From Chroogloeocystis siderophila 5.2 s.c.1 (lineage in GTDB: Bacteria; Cyanobacteriota; Cyanobacteriia; Cyanobacteriales; Chroococcidiopsidaceae), in assembly GCF_001904655.1 (NCBI RefSeq), contig NZ_MRCC01000001.1:310001-374000 (forward strand): a DNA stretch of 64,000 nt, read 5' to 3'. The position numbers and the translations under genes were made by a program. Positions 46,690-54,899 of the stretch are shown here, piece after piece (positions within the stretch are counted from its first letter, which is position 1; each line of letters starts with the position of its first letter). The notes under the pieces were generated by a model. That model was not told the origin of the DNA. It was given only the letters and a program-made list of their open reading frames with translations, and ran no database searches.

Positions 46690-48099
46690 ATGCAGCGATC
46701 GCGCTCAGTTCGAGAAGGTTCTGTAGGACTATTATTACTACTAGGAGTAGGGTTATTTGTCGGTTTGGTTTTGTGGCTACGAGGAGTCACAATTGGTAGA
46801 CGCAGCTACAGCGCTATCATTGAGTTTGCGAATGTTGGTGGAATGCAACAAGGCGGTGTCGTCCGCTATCGTGGTGTTAATGTTGGTAGCATTGCTGCAA
46901 TTCGCCCTGGTCCTAATGGTGTAGAAGTCGATGTCGAAATCGCCCCAGCTAACTTAATTATTCCGCGTGACGTTCAAATTGCCGCGAACCAATCAGGATT
47001 GATTAGTGAAGTTAGTATCGATATTACACCCCAAGCATCGTTACCCTCAAACGCGGTGAATGCGCTACCACTCGATCCGAATTGCGATCGCACGCTAATT
47101 GTCTGTAATGGTGCGCGTTTACAAGGTGAAATTGGCATTAGCCTCGATCAATTGATTTCTGCGACTACGCGTTTTACAACGGCTTATAGCGACCCTAATT
47201 TCGTCAATACGGTTAACGAAGCAACAAAAAACGCCTCGCAAGCAGCCGCTGGGGTAGCCCAACTGACGCGCGAACTTTCTAGCTTGACACGCGCTACGCA
47301 ACAACAAATTGGTAGCCTATCAGCAACGGCTAACTCGGTACAACGCGCCGCCGATGAAATTACCGCTTCTACAACAAAGACAGCGGCGCAATTTGGTGCA
47401 ACTGCGGATCAAATTCGCTTAACGACAGCACAAGTCAATCGCCTTGTCAATAATCTGGATAATTTAGTCACAACAAACCGCACAACTCTAGTACGAGTTT
47501 TAGAGAATATTGACCAAAGCAGCGAACAATTACGGCTCACAGTTGGGGCGCTTTCACCGACGGTTAATCGCTTCACCCAAGGAGAATTAATTCAAAATTT
47601 AGAAGCATTATCGGCGAATGCTGCGCAAGCATCCGCAAATTTACGTGATATCTCCAATGCGTTGAATACTCCTACTAACCTTGTCGTACTACAACAAACG
47701 TTAGATTCGGCGCGAGTCACATTTGAGAATGCACAAAAAATTACATCAGATCTCGATGAACTCACAGGCGATCCCGCATTTCGTGAAAACTTGCGGCGAC
47801 TTATTAATGGCTTGAGTGGTTTAGTCTCTTCTACCGATCAATTGCAGCAGCAAATTGAAGTTGCACAAACGTTAGATTCTGTATCCGCAACAGTGAAAAA
47901 TGCAAAACTCAAAAATCCTGAAGCTTCAGCTAAAGGTGAAGATGTTGCAGTTGATAGCTCAGCGATCGCCACTTTACAAAGTCTTGAAGATTTGTTAGAA
48001 CGCTCATCAGATGCAGCAAAAACAGCAGGTACGCAAGTTTTACCTAACCCCCAAGATTTCGATTCGCACGAAAGTTCGCTTGAGCTATTTCCGCAGTAG
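46690..48099 (+). CDS. MlaD/MCE family lipid-transport protein
   Basis: 469 residues. One N-terminal membrane helix (SVGLLLLLGVGLFVGLVLWL, about 11-30), then an MCE domain at about 38-130 (IEFANVGGMQQGGVVRYRGVNVGSIAAI, IPRDVQIAANQSGLISE), then a long Ala/Thr/Gln-rich coiled coil at about 170-400. MlaD proteins form periplasmic hexamers that carry phospholipids between membranes with an ABC transporter (MlaE, MlaF). Neither mlaE nor mlaF is adjacent, so it may act with a distant operon. Relatives in cyanobacteria and chloroplasts (TGD2) have the same shape. Confidence 0.9.
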   Translation: MQRSRSVREGSVGLLLLLGVGLFVGLVLWLRGVTIGRRSYSAIIEFANVGGMQQGGVVRYRGVNVGSIAAIRPGPNGVEVDVEIAPANLIIPRDVQIAANQSGLISEVSIDITPQASLPSNAVNALPLDPNCDRTLIVCNGARLQGEIGISLDQLISATTRFTTAYSDPNFVNTVNEATKNASQAAAGVAQLTRELSSLTRATQQQIGSLSATANSVQRAADEITASTTKTAAQFGATADQIRLTTAQVNRLVNNLDNLVTTNRTTLVRVLENIDQSSEQLRLTVGALSPTVNRFTQGELIQNLEALSANAAQASANLRDISNALNTPTNLVVLQQTLDSARVTFENAQKITSDLDELTGDPAFRENLRRLINGLSGLVSSTDQLQQQIEVAQTLDSVSATVKNAKLKNPEASAKGEDVAVDSSAIATLQSLEDLLERSSDAAKTAGTQVLPNPQDFDSHESSLELFPQ

Positions 48100-48141
48100 T
48101 TGATAGAACAATCGCGATCGCCCACTCTCACTAAAGCGTTT

Positions 48142-48438
48142 CTAACTCCAATCCTCGGTTTCGCTTTTGTTACCAAAATTTGTATAAACTGACTTGGTAG
48201 CGTGCAGTTGACGCGTCTTCTCAAAAAGTTCGGCTTCAGTAAGATTCCACGTTTGCATAATTTTGTCTAAGTCAGCTTGGAGATCTCGCGCACCAGGAAA
48301 GCCATTGTAACGAATGCGCATTCTTGCAAGTTCAGCAAGATTCAAGTCTGTAGGTGCTGCGGTTAGTAAAGTATTAATCAGCGCGCGATCGCGATTGTAG
48401 AGCGGATGCTGTTGGTCTTTATTTTTTACTTCTGACAT
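48142..48438 (-). CDS. DUF3288 family protein
   Basis: 98 residues from MSEVKNKDQQHPLYNRDRALI. The conserved DUF3288 stretches are DQQHPLYNRDR, TDLNLAELARMRIRYNGFPGARDLQADLDKI and the C-terminal ELFEKTRQLHATKSVY. It occurs almost only in cyanobacteria and has no known function. I prefer this Met because the family begins here; an upstream Met 17 codons earlier gives an unrelated N-terminus. Confidence 0.88.
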   Translation of the reverse strand: MSEVKNKDQQHPLYNRDRALINTLLTAAPTDLNLAELARMRIRYNGFPGARDLQADLDKIMQTWNLTEAELFEKTRQLHATKSVYTNFGNKSETEDWS

Positions 48439-48642
48439 AACTGCTACTGAGTAACGATAAGCGACCTTCTGCATAAATTGTATTGCCAAGGTCAGAGGTC
48501 GGGGGTAAAAGCTACCTAGAGTAGATGGTTCTCAACTATCTATCTATATGCCTTTTCGTATCTCGCTGTTTTACAGGCTTCATATTTTTCTCTTATAAGT
48601 TTTTTACTGTTTCCTTCTAGTCTTAACGATAGAGAGTAATAA

Positions 48643-50160
48643 GTGCGAGTCAATTTGCTTAACTCAAGTTGTAAAAGTACGTGGAATCAACAACTGTTGT
48701 ATAAACCAAAACGATATCGAGGAACAGTCCTGACTCAAAGCGGATTACAAAAGCTGTACAATCAGATTCAGCAGCTTTCTGCGGATGAGGGTTGCGAGAT
48801 GACGCCGCGCCGAATCGCAGAAAAAACGCAACGCATCGAACCTCAAGGATTAAACGCTGCTACTGTGCGGAAAATCTTGCAAGCACAAACTGGTGTAGAC
48901 CAAGAGTCAATCCGTCTGGTGTTTCAAGCACTCAATCTTACACTAGAACCATTAGATTTTAATTATTTTTATCATGTTTGCACTGAGCAGGCTGCACCTT
49001 TTGCGGTCAAATCTCAGTCAGCCTTGAATCATCCGGTATATTTAACCAATGCAGTGGGTGGCGATCGCTGTATCAAAGGTTCGCAACAAGCGCAGCTAAC
49101 CAAAATAGATCTACCTGAATACCCAGGTAGCCCCCTTCCTTTGAACTCTAGATTCTATGTTGAACGTTCGGCAATTCGAACTCAAGCGTATGCCCAACTG
49201 CATAAATCTGGCAGTTTGACGTGGATCAGAGCACCGCATAAAATGGGCAAAAGTTCTTTGCTATTACGTATCCACTCTTATGCTAAGCAACTCGATTATC
49301 ATGCCGTTCATCTAGATTTTCAGCAAGCTGATCGCGTCATTCTTTCAGAGTTGAACAAGTTATTGCGCTGGATGTGCAAAACTATTAGCTTGCAGCTAAA
49401 AATTGAATATTGCTTAGAACAACATTGGGATAACGAACTTGGTAGCAAAGTCAGTTTTATTGTTTGCTTACATCATCTCTTAGCACAATTACATCAGCCG
49501 CTTGTTTTGTCTTTGAACGAAGTCAATCGTTTATTTGAATATCCTGATGTTTGCCGCGAGTTTTTGCTATTGTTGCGAGGTCTCAATGAAGAAGTGAAGT
49601 ATGATGAAGTCCTACAAAATCTGCGATTAATTTTAGCATATTCTACTGATGCGTGTATTTCCGCGAATTTTGAGGATCAGCTATTGCATATTGGCATGAC
49701 GCTTCATCTTCCCGAATTTAGCATCGCGGAAGTGCAACAACTTGCGCTAGTGTATCAGTTGCCTTGGGAAAATTCTTCCTTGATCGCGCAACTTATGGAA
49801 TGGGTCGGCGGACACCCGTATCTTATTCAACTCGCGTTTTACCACCTGACAACCTCAATACCTACCGCCTCAGTTGATACATACCAATTACAACAACTGA
49901 TGCAACAAGCAACAATGTCAGTGGCAATTTATCAGTATCACTTGCAACAAATTTGGTCTATAGTGCAAGCCGAGCCTTTATTATTCGCAGCAGTTGAGCA
50001 ATTAATATCTCAAGAAGAAATTATTATAGAGTCAAGTGTTGCACGCAAATTGGAAAGTTTAGGGATTGCTCGCTCTGAAGGCGATCGCACCATTTTACGT
50101 GGTCGTTTGTATCAAAAATATTTTCAAAAGAAGAACTCAAGTCTTGTCAAACTCAGTTAA
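48643..50160 (+). CDS. AAA-like ATPase with N-terminal helical HTH-like region
   Basis: 505 residues starting at GTG. The N-terminal 110 residues (LTQSGLQKLYNQIQQLSADEGCEMTPRRIAEKTQ) match the helical domain that precedes AAA-like domains in cyanobacterial vWA/MoxR-associated proteins. A loop MGKSSLLLRIHSYA (around residue 203) is a Walker A motif without the full GxxGxGK form: APHKMGKSS. PLVLSLNEVNRLFEYP is Walker B-like. EWVGGHPYLIQLAFYHL is the C-terminal signature of the AAA-like family. Such proteins are thought to be STAND-like signalling ATPases; the effector is not evident here. Confidence 0.85.
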   Translation: MRVNLLNSSCKSTWNQQLLYKPKRYRGTVLTQSGLQKLYNQIQQLSADEGCEMTPRRIAEKTQRIEPQGLNAATVRKILQAQTGVDQESIRLVFQALNLTLEPLDFNYFYHVCTEQAAPFAVKSQSALNHPVYLTNAVGGDRCIKGSQQAQLTKIDLPEYPGSPLPLNSRFYVERSAIRTQAYAQLHKSGSLTWIRAPHKMGKSSLLLRIHSYAKQLDYHAVHLDFQQADRVILSELNKLLRWMCKTISLQLKIEYCLEQHWDNELGSKVSFIVCLHHLLAQLHQPLVLSLNEVNRLFEYPDVCREFLLLLRGLNEEVKYDEVLQNLRLILAYSTDACISANFEDQLLHIGMTLHLPEFSIAEVQQLALVYQLPWENSSLIAQLMEWVGGHPYLIQLAFYHLTTSIPTASVDTYQLQQLMQQATMSVAIYQYHLQQIWSIVQAEPLLFAAVEQLISQEEIIIESSVARKLESLGIARSEGDRTILRGRLYQKYFQKKNSSLVKLS

Positions 50161-50355
50161 AAATTTATATCTCAATACATAAAATTTGTTCTTAGAAGTT
50201 TCTTATAATTTCCTTATTTTGTCGATCTAGTCTAAGACAAAGGAAGATTCTTTGCACTTCTGTTAAATACATAACGAAACACAACTATTCAATGAAAAAG
50301 TGTTCAAGCACTTTTCAGTAGCTGTCATTATCTGTAGACCTATGGAGTTTAATAA

Positions 50356-51129
50356 ATGAACCTAACAAAACGTTGTGTTGCTGAGTTTATTGGGACGTTT
50401 TGGCTAGTGCTTGGGGGTTGTGGTAGTGCAGTACTTGCCGCAGCTTACACTACAGATAGCTCAACGATTGGCGTTAATACTTCTTTCCCTTTAGGAATTG
50501 GTTTCGTTGGGGTATCGCTGGCGTTTGGCTTGACTGTACTAACCATGGCGTATGCGATCGGTCATATTTCCGGTTGTCATCTCAATCCTGCGGTTTCGTT
50601 TGGGTTATGGGCTGGTAAGCGATTTCCTGGTTCGGAATTATTACCATATATCATTGCTCAAGTACTAGGAGCGATCGTCGGTGCTGGCGTTGTTTACCTC
50701 ATTGCTAGTGGTAACTCCAACTTTACACTTGCGGGTTCTAACCCATTAGCAACCAATGGATATGGCGTGCATTCACCAGGCGGTTACAATTTGCCAGCAG
50801 CGTTTATTACTGAAGTCGTGATGACTTTTATGTTTTTGATGATTATTTTAGGTGCAACCGATAATCGCGCCCCTAAAGCCCTCGCGCCCATTGCAATTGG
50901 TTTTGGCTTGACGCTAATTCACCTGATTAGCATTCCAGTTACTAATACCTCAGTTAACCCTGCACGCAGTCTAGGTCCAGCCATTTTTGCTGGTAGAGCG
51001 CTTTTTGGTCAAGTTTGGTTGTTCTGGCTAGCTCCGATCGTCGGCGCATTACTCGCTGGTTGGCTTTATCTGACAATTTTTAGCGAATCAGTCGTCGAAG
51101 AACCCCCACGAGTTCGCGAGCCAGTTTAG
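50356..51129 (+). CDS. aqpZ: aquaporin (AqpZ-type MIP channel)
   Basis: 257 residues with six membrane helices and two half-helices. Both NPA motifs are present: [15 protein letters not shown] (about 74) and [13 protein letters not shown] (about 199). The first helix starts [25 protein letters not shown], typical of AqpZ; the short aromatic/Arg constriction suggests water rather than glycerol transport. In Synechocystis AqpZ affects osmotic stress and glucose tolerance. Single-gene unit. Confidence 0.94.
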   Translation: MNLTKRCVAEFIGTFWLVLGGCGSAVLAAAYTTDSSTIGVNTSFPLGIGFVGVSLAFGLTVLTMAYAIGHISGCHLNPAVSFGLWAGKRFPGSELLPYIIAQVLGAIVGAGVVYLIASGNSNFTLAGSNPLATNGYGVHSPGGYNLPAAFITEVVMTFMFLMIILGATDNRAPKALAPIAIGFGLTLIHLISIPVTNTSVNPARSLGPAIFAGRALFGQVWLFWLAPIVGALLAGWLYLTIFSESVVEEPPRVREPV

Positions 51130-51236
51130 TGATTAGAACGCACATTTGCAATCATTAATATTACTAACTAGAGGCTACTAATATTGTTGCTAGTGGTTAG
51201 TTGCTAGTCACTAGCTACCTTCATCTGTAATCATTA

Positions 51237-52202
51237 TTATTTCTCATAAACATATCGCGTGAAATTCGGTTCTACCACGCTAGGGAAACTCTCAAAATTG
51301 CGTCGTACCCAATCTATTCTTACTTCGTTGTTGACCTTAATATGCTGTGGTGTATCAGGATAGAGTTTACCCAGAATCTCAGCATCTTGCTTAACAACCA
51401 CTTCGGCAAGAGGTAAAAAATTCTTTTTAATGAGATGCGCAAACAAATTGTGGATTTTTGCAAACATGAGAATATAAGTACGAGTTCTGTTTGGTGCTTC
51501 TGGAACAAATAAATGACACTCTCTGATACTCGCAATGGGACTTTCAGCGTGGACAATTACCAAAGACGGGAATTAGTTTTCTAAATGCTGCACCTGGAGG
51601 GTCTTGGGTAAAACGAGCAGTGTAGGATTTTTAAGGATATCATGTAGTTTAGGTGGCTTTCGCGGCATATTAAAATAGGCATGCGAGTGATGTCCATTGT
51701 CAAGAAATTGCTTAAACTGCACTTGTTCAATTTCAAATAATGGGCGATGCGTACCATTTTGATGGTTGTAGTCATGCATATTGAGCAGCATAGTGAGGAG
51801 ATTTGTTTTAACGCTAAACTCCCCTGTATCGCCAATTAAGTCATATTCACTTGCTGTTTGATTTAGAATTGTTGGAACCGGAATTAGAACTTCTGGTTCA
51901 CCGTAAGTCCAGATAAAATCTCCTTGAATAATCAATTCAAACGGCTGTCCTAACGATTTTGTTGGTTTATGAGTACCTGGCAAAACTGTGCAACCTGTGC
52001 GATCAAACTCTAAGGCATGAAACGGACAAGCTACTGTACTACTACCATCAGCTTTAGCAACACACCATCCTTCTGATAGCATTGCACCCATATGAGGACA
52101 GGCGTTTGATAAGCAACTTACTGTACCTGTACTATCCTGCCAGAGAATATAGTCATTGTCATATGAGTGCGATCGCCGAGCGTGCCAAAATTACAACGGC
52201 AT
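51237..52202 (-). pseudogene. Rieske 2Fe-2S oxygenase, broken
   Basis: From 52202 the minus strand reads MPL, an immediate TAA, then FWHARRSHSYDNDYILWQD and the Rieske motif ACPHMGAMLSEGWCV...ACPFHALEFD (CxH, CxxH ligands). The frame continues through the catalytic domain (LLNMHDYNHQNGTHRP) to a TAA at 51573-51575 in HLEN-FPSLV, and in the same frame beyond it to the natural end at 51237 (NFTRYVYEK). The second TAA is a plain nonsense codon; the first probably follows a small deletion near the start. Rieske oxygenases hydroxylate or demethylate aromatic or pigment substrates. It needs two lesions to be undone, so it is dead. Confidence 0.8.
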
Positions 52203-52306
52203 GGTAGAAAAGCATACCAAAGCAGCGATTGAGTTTATCTTGGCAGGGGTGAGGAAAACGCCGTGAACCAAATAAGATAAAGATGTAGGCTTAATTGTGG
52301 ATATCA

Positions 52307-52579
52307 ATGCCGAAAAAAGATAGAGATACACCACTTACTCAAGAAGCACTTATAAAAGAAGTTTGCCGTCGGATTCGCGTAGCGAGAAGTTATTGGGATG
52401 CGCATAATAATGCCGCTTGTCGTCACGAACGCGATCGCGCATTGCAACTGTACAATACTCTTACTAAAGAACAGAAAGACCAAATTCCCCAGGTGTTGCG
52501 AGTTTGGCTGCGTTACCGTAGTGAAAAATATTTTGGCGCACACCGCACTCCACCACAGCGTAAAAAAAGTAAAAACTGA
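52307..52579 (+). CDS. conserved cyanobacterial hypothetical protein
   Basis: 90 residues from MPKKDRDTPLTQEALIKE; an in-frame Met four codons upstream is an alternative. It is highly charged and predicted helical (VCRRIRVARSYWDAHNNAACRHERDRALQLYNTL), ending in a basic tail RTPPQRKKSKN. It has no membrane segment. I do not recognise a named domain; basic tail and helices could bind nucleic acid but that is speculation. GC pattern and HIP1 site inside match neighbours. Confidence 0.65.
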   Translation: MPKKDRDTPLTQEALIKEVCRRIRVARSYWDAHNNAACRHERDRALQLYNTLTKEQKDQIPQVLRVWLRYRSEKYFGAHRTPPQRKKSKN

Positions 52580-52668
52580 TTGACTTATTTGGCAGCTGAC
52601 GATTGCATAACTTTAGAATATGGTTGAATAACCAACATTTTAAATTATGTGATTTGTTATCTCGCATC

Positions 52669-53547
52669 ATGAGTAATTGTATCAAGCGAACGAGTAGTTG
52701 TTTGATTATTTCAACTTTATTAACTTTTACGAGTCCAGGACTTGCTAAAACTCAGATTGAAATTGATTATGATACAGCTTCGTTCAAAAATGAAAAGTTA
52801 AAAGCTGGAAACGTAGAAGTAGCTGTCAGCTACGACAGGAAAGAAGAGTTCAATGACATTGATAACTTGCAATATCAAATTTTATATAATGGTATTCCGC
52901 AATTAACCGCTAGTACTTATACTCGATTTACTGGTGGCGTTTTTCTCCAAGACTTAGACGGAAATGGAGTAACTGAAGTCGTTGTGAGAACATTTAGCGG
53001 TGGTGCGCACTGCTGTACTAATTATACTATTTATACGCGTCAAAATAATCAATTCGTTAAAACTGAAACAGGCTTTTTAGATGGAATTGGTGGGACTTTT
53101 CAAGATCTCGACAAAGATGGAAAAGTTGAATTTATCACTATTGATAATTCATTTCTTTATGGTTTTAGTTCTTACGCTGGTTCGTTTGCACCATCGCGAA
53201 TTTACACATTTACAAATGGTAAGTTTAATAACGTAACTCGTCGATATCCTCAGCACCTCAAGTCACGTGCTTGGGAGATGTATCAAGCATTTATCCAAAG
53301 TAGAAAAGAACAATACGAAGTGAATGGAATTTTAGCAGGATATGTAGCACAAAAGGCACTTTTAGGCGAATATGAAGAAGGCTGGAAATTCATGCTTGCG
53401 AACTATGATCGCACATCAGAGTGGGGCTTGGCTATCTATCAAGAAAATCGAGAAATTGGTAAATATCCTAATTTCCCGACGGCATTAAGGGCGTTTTTAA
53501 TTCAACAAGGTTATTTGGATAAAAATGGTAAACCTATAACAAATTAA
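52669..53547 (+). CDS. secreted hypothetical protein with FG-GAP-like repeats
   Basis: 292 residues from MSNCIKRTSSCLIISTLLTF, which gives a Sec signal peptide ending in SPGLA-KT. Mature part has two EF-hand-like/FG-GAP-like stretches: FLQDLDGNGVTEVVVRTFSGGAHCC and FQDLDKDGKVEFITID, each with DxDxDGxxE loops likely to bind calcium. A double Cys (HCC) is conserved in such proteins. C-terminal 100 residues are helical (RAWEMYQAFIQSRKEQ). Probably periplasmic; function unknown. The upstream Met at 52603 lacks support. Confidence 0.75.
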   Translation: MSNCIKRTSSCLIISTLLTFTSPGLAKTQIEIDYDTASFKNEKLKAGNVEVAVSYDRKEEFNDIDNLQYQILYNGIPQLTASTYTRFTGGVFLQDLDGNGVTEVVVRTFSGGAHCCTNYTIYTRQNNQFVKTETGFLDGIGGTFQDLDKDGKVEFITIDNSFLYGFSSYAGSFAPSRIYTFTNGKFNNVTRRYPQHLKSRAWEMYQAFIQSRKEQYEVNGILAGYVAQKALLGEYEEGWKFMLANYDRTSEWGLAIYQENREIGKYPNFPTALRAFLIQQGYLDKNGKPITN

Positions 53548-53580
53548 GCCTTCCGACTTCCTTCGGGGTTATCTAGGCAA

Positions 53581-53598
53581 AGTGTACCTTCGTACACT
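53581..53598. repeat. hairpin AGTGTAC/GTACACT
   Basis: A perfect 7-bp stem with a CTTC loop, about 35 bases after the secreted gene. No T-run follows directly. A second small palindrome GCGAATTCATTCGC is near 53652. These may mark transcript ends of the converging genes. Confidence 0.45.
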
Positions 53599-53717
53599 AA
53601 AACAAGATTTTTGAACGTAGTCTACGGAGGTGACTTTCTTTAATATTGAGCGGCGAATTCATTCGCAATTCTCTTCATACAGGCGGTCTAATGACTTCAT
53701 CCGCAAGGCTTTCGCGT

Positions 53718-54899
53718 TTATAGTGCTAATACAGTCACTTTATCCGTTGCTTCCCACGGTAAATGCAAATCCATTCTGCCAACATGACCATAAGCAGCAA
53801 GTTTTGTATAAAATCCACCAGGGGTAAGTGCAGGGAGAAAGCGTAATTTGAAGTTACGCATGATCGCCGCCAAGCGAAAATCAAAATGCTTTGCTAAAAG
53901 TGTTGTCAATTCAGTATCAGAGATTTTACCTGTGCCAAACGTTTCAACTTGAATACTGACTGGGCGAGCAAGTCCAATAGAATAACTTAGCTGAACTTCA
54001 CACTCATCTGCTAGATTTGCTGCTACGATATTTTTTGCAGCATACCGTGCCATATATGCCCCAACTCGGTCAATGCGGATGGGGTCTTTACCACTCAACG
54101 CTGCACCGCTATGCTTTGAGTATTCGCCATACGTATCAATAGCATTCTTTCTCCCTGTTAATCCAGCGTGAACGTAAGGACCACCTGTGATAAATAAACC
54201 TTCAGGATTGATAAAAATTCGCGTCGCAGGGTCAGGGCGAATATCTTCATCAGCAAATACCCTGTCAATGACAGTTTGGCGAATGTCATCTTGTAATTGT
54301 GCTAAATCCGGTTTGGTATCGTTTTGACTTGCAACAATGGTGATGCTGTGAATGCGATTTGGTTTGCGATCGCGGTATTCAACTCCGACTTGAACTTTAC
54401 CATCAGGTGCTAAGTAGGGAAGAATTTGTTTAACAGTACTCAATTGCTTTGCCAGTTTGTGCGCTAACCAAATTGGTAATGGCATCAAAGCCGAAGTTTG
54501 TTTACAAGCAAAGCCAAACACCGTAGCTTGGTTTTTGACTGGAATTTGCTCAATGTCTGCATCCGATAACTGATTTTCGTCAAAATGATACAGGCGATCG
54601 CTCGGTAATTCTTTGAGGCTAGTTAAAATACTACACGTTTTTGCATTAAATGCAGGTTGGTCGTAACCAACTTGTGCAATCACTTGGCGGGCAATATCGG
54701 TAAAATCAACGTTTGTGTTTGGTTCAAATCGCGCCGCAATAAAGACAATTGCGGTAGAAACGGCACATTCAGTGATCACTCGCGCAAGAGGATCTTGCTG
54801 CAAAAAGCGATCGACAATCGCGTCGCTAATGCGATCGCAGAGTTTATCAGGATGTCCCTCGGTAACAGATTCGGAGGTAAACATGAAATCCTGTTTCAT
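53718..54899 (-). CDS. divergent S-adenosylmethionine synthetase (MetK-like)
   Basis: 393 residues, all three MetK domains. Retained: FTSESVTEGHPDKLCDRISDAI, LAPDGKVQVGVEY, GLTGRKNAIDTYG and SGKDPIRIDRVGAYMARY. Altered: signature 1, GAGDQG in standard enzymes, reads PVKNQA here, and signature 2 GGGAFSGKD reads HSGAALSGKD. Normal MetK joins ATP and methionine; these changes sit in the nucleotide-binding loop, so activity or substrate may differ. The start overlaps the end of the P-type ATPase gene by four bases (ATGA). A standard metK presumably lies elsewhere. Last gene of the operon. Confidence 0.85.
   Translation of the reverse strand: MKQDFMFTSESVTEGHPDKLCDRISDAIVDRFLQQDPLARVITECAVSTAIVFIAARFEPNTNVDFTDIARQVIAQVGYDQPAFNAKTCSILTSLKELPSDRLYHFDENQLSDADIEQIPVKNQATVFGFACKQTSALMPLPIWLAHKLAKQLSTVKQILPYLAPDGKVQVGVEYRDRKPNRIHSITIVASQNDTKPDLAQLQDDIRQTVIDRVFADEDIRPDPATRIFINPEGLFITGGPYVHAGLTGRKNAIDTYGEYSKHSGAALSGKDPIRIDRVGAYMARYAAKNIVAANLADECEVQLSYSIGLARPVSIQVETFGTGKISDTELTTLLAKHFDFRLAAIMRNFKLRFLPALTPGGFYTKLAAYGHVGRMDLHLPWEATDKVTVLAL

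Noticed and set aside
53630-53827. 65-codon plus-strand frame
   Set aside because: Runs into the 3' end of the MetK-like gene on the opposite strand and starts in a hairpin-rich gap; likely chance.
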